DNA of 64,000 nucleotides from Aliiruegeria haliotis (GCF_003003255.1 NZ_PVTD01000012.1:62001-126000); one strand, 5' to 3'. Positions 53,348 through 63,572 are shown, counted from the first letter of the stretch. The notes: generated from the sequence alone by a model not told the origin. Numbers and translations: made by a program.

Positions 53348-54866
53348 CGCTCTTGACGATCATGGTCATGATCTTTTCCTGGGAAGCCTCGGAGGCGGGC
53401 AGTTCGCCCACGATCCGACCTTCGTTCATCACGTAAATCCGGTCGCACATTCCCAGCAGTTCCGGCATCTCCGAGGAGATGAAGACAATGCCTTTGCCCT
53501 CGGCCGCCAGCTCGTTGATGATCGTGTAGATCTCGAACTTGGCATTCACATCGATGCCGCGGGTCGGTTCGTCGAGGATCAGCACTTCGGGATGGGCGTT
53601 CAGCCACTTGCCGAGCACGACTTTCTGCTGGTTGCCGCCTGAAAGGTTCACGACGTCCTGCAGCATCGACGAGCAACGGATGTTGAGCTTGCCGATGTAC
53701 TCGCGGCTTACCTGCCGCTCGGCATGTTCATCAAGCACGACCCCGTTCGACACATCGTCGAGATTGGCCAGGGTCAGGTTGTGCTTGATGGAATTCTCGA
53801 GAACCAGACCGTATTCCTTCCGGTCTTCGGTCACGTAGGCAATGCCGAGTTCGACCGCCTTGTTGATGTCGGAGACATCGACGGCCTGCCCCTTCAGGCG
53901 CACTTCGCCGGAGATCTTCTGGCCGTAGGAGCGGCCGAAAACGCTCATCGCCAACTCGGTCCGTCCGGCTCCCATCAATCCGGCGATGCCGACGATCTCA
54001 CCGGCGCGGACGTTGAGATTCACGTCACGGATCAGGTGCCGGTCGCTGTGCAGGTGGTGATAGACGTTCCAGTCGGACACCTCCATCATCATCCCGCCGA
54101 TCTCGGCGTCGCGTGGGGGGAAGCGGTTTGTCAGCTCTCGCCCGACCATGTCCTTGATGATCAGGTTTTCCACTTCCGGCGACTTGTCGCAGGGGAAGCT
54201 CCGCACCGTCTTGCCGTCGCGCAGCACGGTGATCGTGTCGGCGACCTGCGCAACCTCGTTCAGTTTGTGCGAGATCAGGATAGACGTGATCCCCTGCCGC
54301 TTGAACTCCAGCATCAACTCGAGCAGCGCCTGGCTGTCGGTCTCGTTCAGCGACGAGGTGGGCTCGTCGAGGATCAGAAGTTCGACCTCTTTCGACAGCG
54401 CCTTGGCGATCTCCACCAATTGCTGTTTTCCGGTGCCGAGATTGGTGATTTTCGTGGTCGTGGCCTCGCTCAGGCCAACCTTCGCCAGGAGTTCCGCGGC
54501 GCGGCGGTGCGCCTCGTTCCAGTCGATGATGCCCTTTGTGGCCGTCTCATTGCCGAGAAAGATGTTCTCGGCGATGGAGAGCAGCGGCACCAGAGCCAGC
54601 TCCTGGTGGATGATGATGATGCCCTTTTCTTCGCTGTCTGCGATCCGGGCAAATTTCTGGGGCGCACCCCGGTACAGAATATCCCCCTCGAACTGGTTGT
54701 GCGGATAGACCCCGCTCAACACTTTCATCAGGGTGGATTTGCCGGCGCCGTTTTCGCCGACGAGCGCGTGGATTTCACCTTCCTCCACAGTGAGGTTGAC
54801 GTCACTCAGGGCTTTGACCCCCGGGAACGTCTTGGTGATGTTGCGCATTTCCAGAATGGCGGTCAT
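53340..54866 (-). CDS. gguA: Sugar ABC importer ATPase GguA-type
   Basis: Encodes 508 residues with two tandem ATPase domains. Domain 1 has Walker [10 protein letters not shown] and Walker [14 protein letters not shown]; domain 2 has Walker [14 protein letters not shown] and [15 protein letters not shown], with a degenerate Walker A (GLMGAGRTE), as in RbsA, XylG and AraG. GGAGG lies 6 nt before the start. It is translated in overlap with gguB. Together with ChvE it forms an importer for aldopentoses and related sugars. Confidence 0.94.
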   Translation of the reverse strand: MTAILEMRNITKTFPGVKALSDVNLTVEEGEIHALVGENGAGKSTLMKVLSGVYPHNQFEGDILYRGAPQKFARIADSEEKGIIIIHQELALVPLLSIAENIFLGNETATKGIIDWNEAHRRAAELLAKVGLSEATTTKITNLGTGKQQLVEIAKALSKEVELLILDEPTSSLNETDSQALLELMLEFKRQGITSILISHKLNEVAQVADTITVLRDGKTVRSFPCDKSPEVENLIIKDMVGRELTNRFPPRDAEIGGMMMEVSDWNVYHHLHSDRHLIRDVNLNVRAGEIVGIAGLMGAGRTELAMSVFGRSYGQKISGEVRLKGQAVDVSDINKAVELGIAYVTEDRKEYGLVLENSIKHNLTLANLDDVSNGVVLDEHAERQVSREYIGKLNIRCSSMLQDVVNLSGGNQQKVVLGKWLNAHPEVLILDEPTRGIDVNAKFEIYTIINELAAEGKGIVFISSEMPELLGMCDRIYVMNEGRIVGELPASEASQEKIMTMIVKSDG

Positions 54867-54917
54867 GGGGCTCCTCCGTGAACCGGAGATCTTATTGGTG
54901 TTGTTTTCGGGAAAACC

Positions 54918-54942
54918 GGGGCGGCGAGAGTTTCGCCACCCC
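54918..54942 (-). promoter_or_regulatory. Intercistronic hairpin between chvE and gguA
   Basis: On the minus strand GGGGTGGCGA pairs with TCGCCGCCCC (10 bp with one U-G pair, 5-base loop), then a short TTTT run follows. It lies 15 bp after the chvE stop and likely lowers read-through, so the binding protein would be made in excess of the ATPase and permease. Confidence 0.6.
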
Positions 54943-54956
54943 GACGGGAGGGACCC

Positions 54957-56033
54957 TTACTTGATCTGGTCTTCGGTGTAGTAGCCACTACCCAGAAGCA
55001 CGTCTTCCCAGTTGCTCGCATCGACCGGAACCGGCTTCAGCAGGAAGGACGGCACGACCTTGACGCCGTTATCGTAGGTTTCGGTGTCGTTGATCTCGGG
55101 CTCGCCACCCTTGAGAAGCGCATCGACCATGCCGACGGTGACGCGGGCCAGTTCTCGGGTGTCCTTGAACACGGTCGAGTATTGCTCGCCGGAAAGGATC
55201 GCCTTGACGGACTGAACCTCGGCGTCCTGCCCGGTCACGATCGGCATCGCCAGGTCGCCGGAGCCGTAGCCAACACCCTTCACGGAGGAAAGGATCCCGA
55301 TGGACAGGCCATCATAGGGCGACAGGACGCCGTGCAGGGTTGCGTCGGTGTAGAAAGCGGACAGCAGGTTATCCATGCGGGCCTGCGCCACGGCGCCGTC
55401 CCAACGCAGAGTGCCGACCTTGTCCATGCCCATCTGACCGGACACGATGTTGATCTTGCCCTCGTCGATCAGCGGCTGGAGGACCGACATCGCGCCGTCA
55501 TAGAAGAAGTAGGCGTTGTTGTCGTCCGGCGAGCCGCCGAAGACTTCCACGTTCCAAACATCTTCATCCGGGAACCGCTCTTTCAGGCCATCGACAAGCG
55601 ATGTGCCCTGAATGACGCCAACCTGGAAGTTGTCGAATGTGGCGTAGTAATCGACGTCGCCCGAGTCGCGGATCAGGCGGTCATAGGCAACGATCTTGAT
55701 GCCGGATGCGGCGGCGTTTTCGAGGGCGGCCGACAGGGTCGTGCCATCGATGGCGCCGATGACGAGGACATTGACGCCCTTGAGCATCATGGTCTCGATC
55801 TGGCGAAGCTGGTTCGCAATATCGTCTTCGGCGTATTGCAGGTCGGTCTTGTAGCCGGCTTCCTCGAACTGCGCGACCATGCTGTTGCCGTCCGTAATCC
55901 AGCGCTCGGACGACTTCGTCGGCATGGAGATACCGACATAGTTACCGTCTGCAGCAAGGCTGCCCGACGCGCCGGCCACCGCGGTCAACGCACTGATCGC
56001 CAGTGCCGTTGTCCAGTTCTTGATTCCACGCAT
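54957..56033 (-). CDS. chvE: Periplasmic sugar-binding protein ChvE-type
   Basis: Encodes 358 residues. A signal peptide runs to about residue 28 (GSLAADG). The mature type I periplasmic binding domain has [47 protein letters not shown] and [13 protein letters not shown], which match Agrobacterium ChvE, a binder of several aldoses including L-arabinose and galactose. ATG 56033 has GGGAGGA 5 nt upstream; the frame open to 56105 lacks a signal sequence. It is the first gene of chvE-gguA-gguB-araD-araA. Confidence 0.93.
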   Translation of the reverse strand: MRGIKNWTTALAISALTAVAGASGSLAADGNYVGISMPTKSSERWITDGNSMVAQFEEAGYKTDLQYAEDDIANQLRQIETMMLKGVNVLVIGAIDGTTLSAALENAAASGIKIVAYDRLIRDSGDVDYYATFDNFQVGVIQGTSLVDGLKERFPDEDVWNVEVFGGSPDDNNAYFFYDGAMSVLQPLIDEGKINIVSGQMGMDKVGTLRWDGAVAQARMDNLLSAFYTDATLHGVLSPYDGLSIGILSSVKGVGYGSGDLAMPIVTGQDAEVQSVKAILSGEQYSTVFKDTRELARVTVGMVDALLKGGEPEINDTETYDNGVKVVPSFLLKPVPVDASNWEDVLLGSGYYTEDQIK

Positions 56034-56796
56034 GTGATCCTCCCATTTTCGCGCACACCCGATGCGCCTTGAAGTTGACGAACCTGCGGGCCGTCGCGAG
56101 TTCATGAGGCAATTCAGCGATATGGATGATAAACGTCCGAATTCCGGTATTCTTCACCCGTCCTGCGACCGACATTCGGCACAGTGCGCTCCCAAGATGA
56201 ACTGGCTGCTGTAAACTCCCTCGAAACGGCTCCACCGAACTTGGGATCCAAAACTCTTCGAGCTTTGTCCTCCTTCGAAAACCTTGCGTTCAATCCGGGT
56301 GACTTGGAATATGTCATTCACCCGAAGATATGGACGATTCTGCTGTGGAAAGGCGATGGATGGCGTGGACACACTCGTCCTTCGCCCCCGACAACAGACG
56401 TGTTGGCGTACTCCGGCGGTGCAGGACGACCAGTGGCTAAACCAGGTCTCTCGAGTCATCTGGAACGCAGGAAATTGCTCTGCTGATCGACGCGTTCCGG
56501 ACCGCGTTTGCGCCGTGGGCCTTGCCGCCGAAAGATGCGACGTTTGGAAATCTGGCCAAGGTCGCTCGACCCGATGTGCCAAACAGGATTTCGCGTGTCG
56601 TGCTGCCGGAGGCATGTGGTGTGTGCGGACAGTGCACGCGACTGAGTGGTCAGCAATCGCAGGCGGTCCGGCTCTTTCAAAAACGTCAGACGGGCGTATA
56701 CCTCGTCAGCTTCGATTTGGAACTGGCAAACAGGTACATTCCGTTCTGATTCTGACTTGATGCGGGCGCCGGTAGCGTTTAAACGAGCGGCGGTCC
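56034..56796. other. Long gene-poor stretch between chvE and tRNA-Thr
   Basis: The left end should hold the chvE promoter. In the middle and right, no open frame has a ribosome-binding site or a recognised family. One plus-strand frame (about 56473-56748) has a protein-like string with few rare codons, ALLIDAFRTAFAPWALPPKD and then CGVCGQC, but it has no start codon at its beginning and an upstream stop. This may be the tail of a decayed gene. I see no terminal repeats, direct repeats or transposase motif. Confidence 0.5.
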
Positions 56797-56872
56797 GCCT
56801 CAATAGCTCAGCTGGTAGAGCAGGTCCTTCGTAAGGACAAGGTCGGGGGTTCGAGTCCCTCTTGAGGCACCA
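56797..56872 (+). tRNA. tRNA-Thr (anticodon CGT)
   Basis: The 76-nt gene folds as a standard cloverleaf: acceptor GCCTCAA pairs with TTGAGGC, the D arm is GCTC...GAGC, the anticodon loop TTCGTAA gives anticodon CGT (reads ACG, Thr), and the T arm is GGGGG TTCGAGT CCCTC. CCA is encoded. In this fold the outermost anticodon-stem pair is G27-A43, a mismatch. The other four anticodon-stem pairs hold. Confidence 0.92.
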
Positions 56873-56998
56873 CTTCCCTCTTTTCCGCGACCCTGCTGGA
56901 TCGGACGTCTCCGTTGTCCCTAGCCGTATCGCGAGACGAAAACGGCGCCGGGTGCGACCGGCGCCGTTCGTGTGGGGCTTCGTGCTGAAACCGGACCT

Positions 56999-58543
56999 CT
57001 ACTTCCGAATTTCTTCGGCTTGCGCCTCCACGACTTCCGCGGCTTCGGCGGTGGCCTGGGGTTGAACCGCATCGACTGGCGCGGGCTCATGGGGCTCCGG
57101 CACATCGGTTTCGGCCTCGGTCTTGGTTTCGGCTTCCGGTTCCATTTCGGGTTCAGGTGCCTTGGCCTTCTCGCCAACGATGAGCGGGAGCATTTCGCTG
57201 CCCGTCGGAAGGCTCAGTTCAGACTTGGGCAACTCCTTCCAGGCAAGCGTGTCGAATCCGCCGCAATGGGAGCAGACCGGCTGCCATGTGGGTTCCGTCT
57301 TCTGGCAATTGTCGCAGACCCACTGCGGTCCGCGAGGGGCGGTGACGGCGCGCGTCAGCCAACCCCGCACGACTGCGTCGTCCGCACCTTCGCCGCGTTC
57401 GATTGCGGCCATGATCGACAGCGAACGCGCTGTCGGGTCGCTGTTCGGCAGATCGCCAAGCGCGCGGCGCGCTTCCGGGAAATCTTCGGCCGCGATATTG
57501 AGTTCCGCCAGCAGCATCCTGGTTTCCGGGTGATCCGGGTTGATCTTCGTGAGATCGCCAAAGCGTTTCAGACGCGCTTTCGGGTCTTCGTTGGGCTCAA
57601 TCTCTGCGAAGGCCATCGCCAGTTCCGGATGTGGTGTGACATCCCAGGTTTTCTTCAATACCCGGGCAGCATAGCGCGGCTTGCCTTTCTCGATGTATCC
57701 GCGGGCCGCCATGATGGAGGCGGGAACGAGATCCGGCGACAGCTTGTTGGCTTCGATCGCGGCTTCGCGTGCGTCGATGGACTTGCCAGCGTCGAGCACA
57801 TCCTTGGCCTCGGACAACGCCAGAACCGCGTCGCGCCGGCGATGGACGTCGCGGGGCAGGGTGCCCGTGCGCAGCTTGGTGCCGAGTGTCTTGCGAGCCC
57901 CAGTCCAGTCGTGGTGCTCCGCCTGTAGCTTGAGCAGCGTGTCTTGCACCTCTTCGTGCTTCGGCTTGAGAGCGAAGGCCTTCTCCGCCAGCAGGAGCGC
58001 AGTGTCGGTATCCCCTTCGGAGAGCTTCTGCTTCATGATCCCGCGGATGCCGACAAAGCGTGCCCTGTCGTCCTTCAGCAGTTTCTTGTAGCTTTCTTCC
58101 GCTTTCTTCCGATCCCCCATGGATTCCGCAGCCTGCGCGGTGATCACGTTGGTGATGGTTGGGTTCCCAAGGTATTTCTCCGCCTTGGCGGCTTGGTTCA
58201 TGGCCTGACGTCCTTCGCCGGCTGCCAGAGCCATGAGAGATTCGGTCAGCGCCTTGTATCCCCGACGCTCCCGATTTCGGTCGAAGTATCGTGACAGGGC
58301 GGTTTCATCCCCGAGCAGGAAGCGCAGGAACGCGACAAGCAGACTGACGATCTTGAACACCAGCCAAATGGCGACAAGAGCGGCGAGCGCCAGCAGGACC
58401 GCCTGGAGTGGACCGAGGTTCAGCTCCACCGAACCGACGGAGACGACCACGGAGGGTCCGGTTTCCATGACATATCCGGCGCCGACGGTCAGACCGACGA
58501 CCACCGCGACAAACAACAGGATCTTTACAAGAGACCAAAGCAT
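56999..58543 (-). CDS. HemY-N domain membrane protein (Orf52-type partner of Mic60)
   Basis: Encodes 514 residues. Two N-terminal membrane helices (about 4-25 and 40-72) are followed by the HemY-N region and TPR-like helical repeats. A C-terminal zinc-ribbon (CDNC, then CSHC, near residues 410-430) is followed by a Pro/Glu-rich tail of about 80 residues. In Rhodobacter sphaeroides the gene beside mic60 (orf52) has been linked to intracytoplasmic membrane shape. It begins 11 bp after mic60. Its role in heme synthesis is unproven despite the name. Confidence 0.85.
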   Translation of the reverse strand: MLWSLVKILLFVAVVVGLTVGAGYVMETGPSVVVSVGSVELNLGPLQAVLLALAALVAIWLVFKIVSLLVAFLRFLLGDETALSRYFDRNRERRGYKALTESLMALAAGEGRQAMNQAAKAEKYLGNPTITNVITAQAAESMGDRKKAEESYKKLLKDDRARFVGIRGIMKQKLSEGDTDTALLLAEKAFALKPKHEEVQDTLLKLQAEHHDWTGARKTLGTKLRTGTLPRDVHRRRDAVLALSEAKDVLDAGKSIDAREAAIEANKLSPDLVPASIMAARGYIEKGKPRYAARVLKKTWDVTPHPELAMAFAEIEPNEDPKARLKRFGDLTKINPDHPETRMLLAELNIAAEDFPEARRALGDLPNSDPTARSLSIMAAIERGEGADDAVVRGWLTRAVTAPRGPQWVCDNCQKTEPTWQPVCSHCGGFDTLAWKELPKSELSLPTGSEMLPLIVGEKAKAPEPEMEPEAETKTEAETDVPEPHEPAPVDAVQPQATAEAAEVVEAQAEEIRK

Positions 58544-58554
58544 CGGTGGTGTCC

Positions 58555-60111
58555 TCAGTTGGCTGCCAGGCTGGCGGCGAGTTCATCTGCAGCGGCGACG
58601 GCGTCGGCGCGCGTGGTGGCAAGCGCGATCCAGTCGGCCATATGGGTCTGGCCGTCCTCGGGAAGCGCGGACAGCTCCGCAACGGCATCCCTCAGGCGCC
58701 CCTCGGCTACGGCGGCTTCCGCGCGGCTGAGAATCGCGTCCGGGTCGTCGCCTTCCTTGGGAGCAAGGGAGCGGATGCCGAGCTGGGTCCGGAGGAACGT
58801 CTTCGTGCGATCCTCCACACCCGAGCCGGAATTTGCACGCAGCGACGCATCGAGGGCATCGCGTGCGGCCGGCGGGAAGGCTGCGAGGAGTTCAGGAAGC
58901 GTCGGCACGCCATCGGCGGCATTCGCGGTAAGTGCTGCCGGGACATCGATGCCATCAAGCCGTGGCAAGCTGTCCGTAAAGCCGGCGCCGGATTCAAGCG
59001 CCGCCTGAATATCGACAAGCGCCTGGGCACGCGCCGCGCGTTCTGCCTTCTCCGCCGCTGCGGCGGCTTCGGCCTCGGCCTTTTCCTGCGCGGCGGTTGA
59101 ATCCTCGGCAGCCTTCGTGACAGCGGCTTCCGCTGCGGCCTTTGTCTCGGCCACAAGGGCCTCCACATCGGACATCTGGGCTTCGACCGCCGCTTTCAGG
59201 GCGGCAAACTCGCGGCCATACGCCTCCACGGCTGCAACAGAGGCCGGGTCTGGCGCGTCCGCGATGGGACGTTTCTCCAGCGCGTCCAATCGACCGGCAA
59301 ATCCCTCCACGGCAGTGAGCCGGGAGTCGAGGGAGGCAGTCGCTTCCAGGCTAGCGCGCAACTCATCCAGTGCCGCGCCAGTCTCGGATTGCAATGCCGC
59401 AAGATTGCTGCTGCTGGCAGCTTCCGCCAACTGGCCCCGAAGTGCCTGAAGGTCGGTCTGAAGCGTTGCGATTGTCTCGGTCTGGCTGGCGACCTGTTCT
59501 GACAGCTCGCCGTCCTGGCCCCAGGGAAGCATGTTCTCCGGGATGATATAGGGCACCGCGAAGGCCACTCCGAGGGCGGCGACAAGGCCGCCGAGGAACC
59601 CGGATCCAAACCCGCTACGCTTCTCAACCACGACCGTTTCCTTCGGCGGAGCAACGGGGGCTGGAACCGGTTGTGGCTCCGGTGAAGTCTCTTCTGCTGC
59701 GGGTTCAGAAACCGTCTCCGGGGTGTCGTCGGCATTTCCGGGCACGCCATCGAGCGTCTCCAGGTCGGCCACGTCCTCCTCGTAGACAGAGCTGTCATCA
59801 AGCGCGGACAGATCCTCGGCGCCGGCAATGACCTCGTCCGGTGCCGTCGGTGGCGTGTCAGGCTCCGTAGTACCCAGATCCGGCGCTACGGTGCTGTCCT
59901 CGTCCCCGTCGACACGTTCGCCTGTCTCATCCTCCGAAGGGACGTCGTCCAGGATTTCGGCATCCTCGACCCCATCAGCCTCCTCAATCTGCGCGTCCGT
60001 CGCGCCGTGGGAGACAGTTTCGTCTTCGGAAGTTTGCGGTTCGGCGACCACATCCTCCTCGGAACGTTTTGTGTCGTCGGATGCCGTGTCGGACTTTTTC
60101 GTTTCGGCCAC
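58555..60111 (-). CDS. Alphaproteobacterial Mic60/mitofilin homologue
   Basis: Encodes 518 residues. A long acidic, Pro-rich N-terminal cytoplasmic part (1 to about 165), one membrane helix (about 167-190), and a coiled-coil, Ala-rich periplasmic part (about 195-380) lead to a C-terminal mitofilin-like domain near residues 385-510. Alpha-Mic60 bends and ties the inner membrane, as does its mitochondrial relative in cristae. The neighbouring hemD and hemY(N) genes are the conserved context for this family in alphaproteobacteria. It is on the same strand as hemD and 77 bp downstream of it. Confidence 0.85.
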   Translation of the reverse strand: MAETKKSDTASDDTKRSEEDVVAEPQTSEDETVSHGATDAQIEEADGVEDAEILDDVPSEDETGERVDGDEDSTVAPDLGTTEPDTPPTAPDEVIAGAEDLSALDDSSVYEEDVADLETLDGVPGNADDTPETVSEPAAEETSPEPQPVPAPVAPPKETVVVEKRSGFGSGFLGGLVAALGVAFAVPYIIPENMLPWGQDGELSEQVASQTETIATLQTDLQALRGQLAEAASSSNLAALQSETGAALDELRASLEATASLDSRLTAVEGFAGRLDALEKRPIADAPDPASVAAVEAYGREFAALKAAVEAQMSDVEALVAETKAAAEAAVTKAAEDSTAAQEKAEAEAAAAAEKAERAARAQALVDIQAALESGAGFTDSLPRLDGIDVPAALTANAADGVPTLPELLAAFPPAARDALDASLRANSGSGVEDRTKTFLRTQLGIRSLAPKEGDDPDAILSRAEAAVAEGRLRDAVAELSALPEDGQTHMADWIALATTRADAVAAADELAASLAAN

Positions 60112-60188
60112 TGGAAATTACCCCCGAATCTCGGCACGTGCTGAATGGCAGCTACCGGAGTGGAACTTAACTTGGGTGGTGTCATGCC

Positions 60189-60908
60189 TCAAGCGGACGG
60201 AACTGCGTCAAACAGCCTGCCCACCGCGACAATGATACCAGAAGAATCCGGAGTGGGTGCGATTTCCAGCGACTCGCCGGGCCGCTGGCTCCAGTGCTCC
60301 GCGGCGGCGGGGCTGATTGCTGCGATGTGGATCCTGGCAATCCGTTGTCCGACCTGCGTGGCGAGCAGCCTGAGGCTCCGTGGTGAAAACACCGGTGCGA
60401 CGATGTTGATGGGCGCGGCAATGGCGCTCTCCGCCTCGTCGGTGAGGGGTTGCTCCTGTTGGTCGTAGACCTCTTGAGCGACCGCCCGAAGGCCCGACTT
60501 CCGAAGGCGGTCGACGAGGTCCCCGCGCCGGTGACGACCGCAAAGGTGGACCAACTTGCCGTCCGGAGCAGCGCCTTCGATCAGGTTTCCCAGTGTCGTT
60601 GCGTCCTGCGCCTGCGCCCGCACATCGAGCCCGGCCGCCTTCGCCGCGCTTGCCGTGGCCGGTCCGACACACCATGCCTTGCGCCCGACAAGGCCATTGT
60701 GCCCTTCGATGGCGGCGATCGCATTTTGCGAGGTCAGGATCAACTCGACACCGGGCTCCGGCAGTTCGGGCGCTGGAAGCAGGGCAATGCGCATGACCGG
60801 GGAGACAATCACCTGTCCGAAATCACCCTTCGCCTTCAGTTCGCCAAGAAACCGTTCGGATGCCGCGCGAGGGCGGGTCAGCAGGAGGGTGGTCTCGGAG
60901 CGGTTCAC
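60189..60908 (-). CDS. hemD: Uroporphyrinogen-III synthase
   Basis: Encodes 239 residues. HemD closes and inverts the last ring of hydroxymethylbilane to give uroporphyrinogen III in heme synthesis. The family is poorly conserved; [12 protein letters not shown] at the N-terminus, [26 protein letters not shown] and the [10 protein letters not shown] segment support the call. The gene is first in hemD-mic60-hemY(N), and is divergent from tsaD with only 57 bp between the proposed starts. hemC, often found beside hemD in this position, is absent from this window. Confidence 0.88.
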   Translation of the reverse strand: MNRSETTLLLTRPRAASERFLGELKAKGDFGQVIVSPVMRIALLPAPELPEPGVELILTSQNAIAAIEGHNGLVGRKAWCVGPATASAAKAAGLDVRAQAQDATTLGNLIEGAAPDGKLVHLCGRHRRGDLVDRLRKSGLRAVAQEVYDQQEQPLTDEAESAIAAPINIVAPVFSPRSLRLLATQVGQRIARIHIAAISPAAAEHWSQRPGESLEIAPTPDSSGIIVAVGRLFDAVPSA

Positions 60909-60965
60909 ATTCGGTGCCTGCGCAGTTATTTGGGCGAGGTATTCCTAGCCCCACGAGCCCACTCC

Positions 60966-62078
60966 GTGCAACAGCCCGCCGAACAGACAAGACCGATCAC
61001 CCTGTTGGGGATCGAGAGCAGTTGTGACGACACCGCCGCCGCAATTGTTCGCGCCAATGGTTCACGCGGCGAGATCCTGTCGAATGTTGTCTCCGGTCAA
61101 ACCGATCTGCACGCAGCTTTCGGTGGCGTTGTCCCAGAGATCGCCGCACGGGCACATGCAGAGAAGATCGACCTGATGGTGGAGGCGGCGTTGGCGGAGG
61201 CAGGCGTCTCTCTTGGTGATCTGGACGGGATTGCGGTGACGGCCGGGCCGGGGCTCATTGGAGGTGTCCTGTCCGGTGTCATGTGCGCCAAGGGCTTGGC
61301 CATGGGGTCCGGCCTGCCGTTGATCGGCGTGAACCACCTTGCAGGGCATGCGCTGACACCGCGCCTGACCGACGGGCTGGCGTTTCCCTACCTGATGCTG
61401 CTGGTCTCTGGCGGGCATTGCCAGTTTCTTGTCGTCGAGAGCGCGGACCGGTTTCATCGCCTTGGCTCCACGATCGACGACGCGCCCGGAGAGGCGTTCG
61501 ACAAGACGGCCAAATTGCTGGCACTTCCGCAACCCGGAGGTCCGAACGTCGAACGCGAGGCCGAATCCGGCAATCCGAAGGCCTTTGCCCTCCCACGCCC
61601 GCTGCTTGACCGTCCGGGATGTGACATGTCGTTTTCCGGCCTGAAGACCGCGTTGCTGCGCGCCCGCGACGGATTGATAGAGCGTGACGGCGGCTTGCGC
61701 CGTGGCGACCGGGCCGACCTCTGCGCTTCCTTCCAGGCTGCGGTCGCAGATGTATTGACCGCCAAAGGCCGGCGGGCCATCGCGGCGTATCTCGAACGGG
61801 AACCGGCAGAGCCGGTGCTTGCCGTTGCCGGCGGTGTCGCGGCCAATGCCACGATTCGCCATCAACTCCAGACACTCTGCGCAGAGACCGGCCTGCGGTT
61901 CACCGCCCCGCCGCTGGCGCTTTGCACTGACAACGCCGCGATGATTGCATGGGCAGGGATCGAGATCGCACGGTTGGGGCATGTCGATGGCATGGACCTT
62001 GCCGCGCGACCGCGTTGGCCACTCGATACCCGGCAGACCGGGATACTGGGGTCGGGCAAGAAAGGCGCAAAGGCCTGA
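60966..62078 (+). CDS. tsaD: tRNA N6-adenosine threonylcarbamoyltransferase TsaD
   Basis: Encodes 370 residues. TsaD transfers the threonylcarbamoyl group to A37 of tRNAs that read ANN codons. The metal-binding motif appears as [11 protein letters not shown], with [13 protein letters not shown] at the N-terminus, and the C-terminal [12 protein letters not shown] block is intact. GTG 60966 was chosen because it is the nearest upstream start (product begins with [18 protein letters not shown]); there is no strong ribosome-binding site. The frame remains open to 60450, but that part overlaps hemD on the other strand. TsaE is encoded separately near 22 kb. Confidence 0.95.
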   Translation: MQQPAEQTRPITLLGIESSCDDTAAAIVRANGSRGEILSNVVSGQTDLHAAFGGVVPEIAARAHAEKIDLMVEAALAEAGVSLGDLDGIAVTAGPGLIGGVLSGVMCAKGLAMGSGLPLIGVNHLAGHALTPRLTDGLAFPYLMLLVSGGHCQFLVVESADRFHRLGSTIDDAPGEAFDKTAKLLALPQPGGPNVEREAESGNPKAFALPRPLLDRPGCDMSFSGLKTALLRARDGLIERDGGLRRGDRADLCASFQAAVADVLTAKGRRAIAAYLEREPAEPVLAVAGGVAANATIRHQLQTLCAETGLRFTAPPLALCTDNAAMIAWAGIEIARLGHVDGMDLAARPRWPLDTRQTGILGSGKKGAKA

Positions 62079-62178
62079 AACGACCGTTCGCGCTGTTGTC
62101 CGGAAAAAGCCCCATCCTTGCTTGCCATGTGCGCCCTGCCGCGGGATTGTGCAGCAACCCGAGACCAAGGAGACCAAT

Positions 62179-62451
62179 ATGCTCGTCGCACTCATCGCCA
62201 AGGACAAACAGGGCGCGTTGCAGACCCGCCTGGACAATCGCCCCGCCCATGTGGAGTACCTGAAATCCAGCACCATGGTCTCGCAGGCCGGACCGCTTCT
62301 TGATGCGAATGGAGAGATGTGCGGCTCGCTCGTGATCCTTGATGTCGAGGACATGGCGGAGGCGCAGGAGTGGGTGGATGCGGACCCCTACGGAAAGGCG
62401 GGCCTGTTCGAAAGCGTGGAACTTGTTCCATGGAACCGGGTGATCGGCTGA
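62179..62451 (+). CDS. YciI-family protein
   Basis: Encodes 90 residues. The compact ferredoxin-like YciI fold is suggested by MLVALIAKDKQGALQTRL, the HVEYL segment, GPLLDANGEMCGSLVILDV and the VDADPYGKAGLFESVE block, where the His and Asp of the putative active site lie. The family function is not established. GGAG lies about 9 nt before ATG 62179. It overlaps the next gene by one base (TGATG). Confidence 0.88.
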   Translation: MLVALIAKDKQGALQTRLDNRPAHVEYLKSSTMVSQAGPLLDANGEMCGSLVILDVEDMAEAQEWVDADPYGKAGLFESVELVPWNRVIG

Positions 62452-62870
62452 TGGCGTTCTGGCTGTTCAAATCCGAACCGTCGACCTGGTCCTGGGATGA
62501 CCAGGTTGCAAAGGGAGAGGAAGGCGAGGAGTGGGATGGCGTGCGGAACTACCAGGCGCGCAACAACATGCGGTTGATGAGGGCTGGCGACCGCGGCTTC
62601 TTCTACCATTCTCAAAAGGAAAAGGCCGTGGTGGGCATCGTCGAAGTCTGCGCGGAATCGCATCAGGACAGCACCACCGAAGACGCGCGCTGGGATTGCG
62701 TGGATATCCGCGCGGTGGCCCCCCTTGCGCGCCCCGTAACGCTGGCCGAAATCAAGGAGCATCCTGATCTGGCAGAGATGGCGCTGGTGAAGAACACCCG
62801 ATTGTCCGTGCAGCCGGTATCCGAGGCTGAATGGGCGATCATCTGTGAACTGGGCGGCATTGCCCCCTGA
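62451..62870 (+). CDS. EVE-domain protein
   Basis: Encodes 139 residues. The opening FWLFKSEPSTWSWDDQV, the YQARNNMRLMRAGDRGFFYHS segment and the C-terminal LVKNTRLSVQPVSEAEW mark the EVE (PUA-like) domain, which binds modified nucleotides in other bacteria. The ATG overlaps the YciI stop by one base, so coupling is likely. Exact role unknown. Confidence 0.9.
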   Translation: MAFWLFKSEPSTWSWDDQVAKGEEGEEWDGVRNYQARNNMRLMRAGDRGFFYHSQKEKAVVGIVEVCAESHQDSTTEDARWDCVDIRAVAPLARPVTLAEIKEHPDLAEMALVKNTRLSVQPVSEAEWAIICELGGIAP

Positions 62871-62888
62871 CCCTACCGGAGGATATTC

Positions 62889-63272
62889 ATGGGACTTCTG
62901 TCGGTTTTGGTCGCTGGGGCGGCCGCATGGGTTTTCGGAGCACTCTGGTACAGCGTGTTGTCGCAACGCTGGCTGGAAGCGGCAGAATTGGGTGAAGGCG
63001 ACATCGATCCTGCCAACCCGATCCCCTACATCATCAGTTTCCTGTGCGCGGTGCTGGTGGCCGGGATGACGCGGCATATCCTCGTCGGCTCGGGTGTCGA
63101 GACTCTGGGCGGTGGCTTTGTCTCCGGGCTCGGCCTTGGCCTTTTCATCGCAACGCCGTGGATCGTGACGAACTACCTCTACAGCCAACGCAAGCCCGCC
63201 CTGATTGTCATCGATGGGGGCTATGCCACGCTTGGCTGTGCGATCATCGGTGCGGTCCTGATGTTCTTTTGA
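62889..63272 (+). CDS. DUF1761 membrane protein
   Basis: Encodes 127 residues with four hydrophobic segments. The features GALWYSVLSQRWLEAA near residue 17 and the WIVTNYLYSQRKPALIVIDGGY stretch (in part) are typical of DUF1761, a family of unknown function. GGAGG lies about 8 nt before the start, in the 18-bp gap after the EVE gene. It is probably the last gene of the YciI-EVE-DUF1761 unit. Confidence 0.85.
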   Translation: MGLLSVLVAGAAAWVFGALWYSVLSQRWLEAAELGEGDIDPANPIPYIISFLCAVLVAGMTRHILVGSGVETLGGGFVSGLGLGLFIATPWIVTNYLYSQRKPALIVIDGGYATLGCAIIGAVLMFF

Positions 63273-63572
63273 CCCGATAGGTTTTCAAGACGTGCCAAGG
63301 CGGAAGCCGGAAACATGATCAGCGATCAAGTTGCCCGTGTTGCGCAGTCACTCCGACGGCCGCGATCGTGCAATATGCTGCAACGGCCGGAGCGCCGTGG
63401 ACAGTGAAGCGGTCCATTCGACTGGTGTTTTGGAGAATGCCTGTTCGGCTATCGCGCTGTCTCGCTCCAGTTCGGGACCCCGTGATTGGGTCCGACCGGA
63501 TCGAGTTGCTTCAATCATGGACGCGTTGCTGGCTGCCGAGAGAGACAGCAAAAACCTAGTCCTGAAGAAAAG

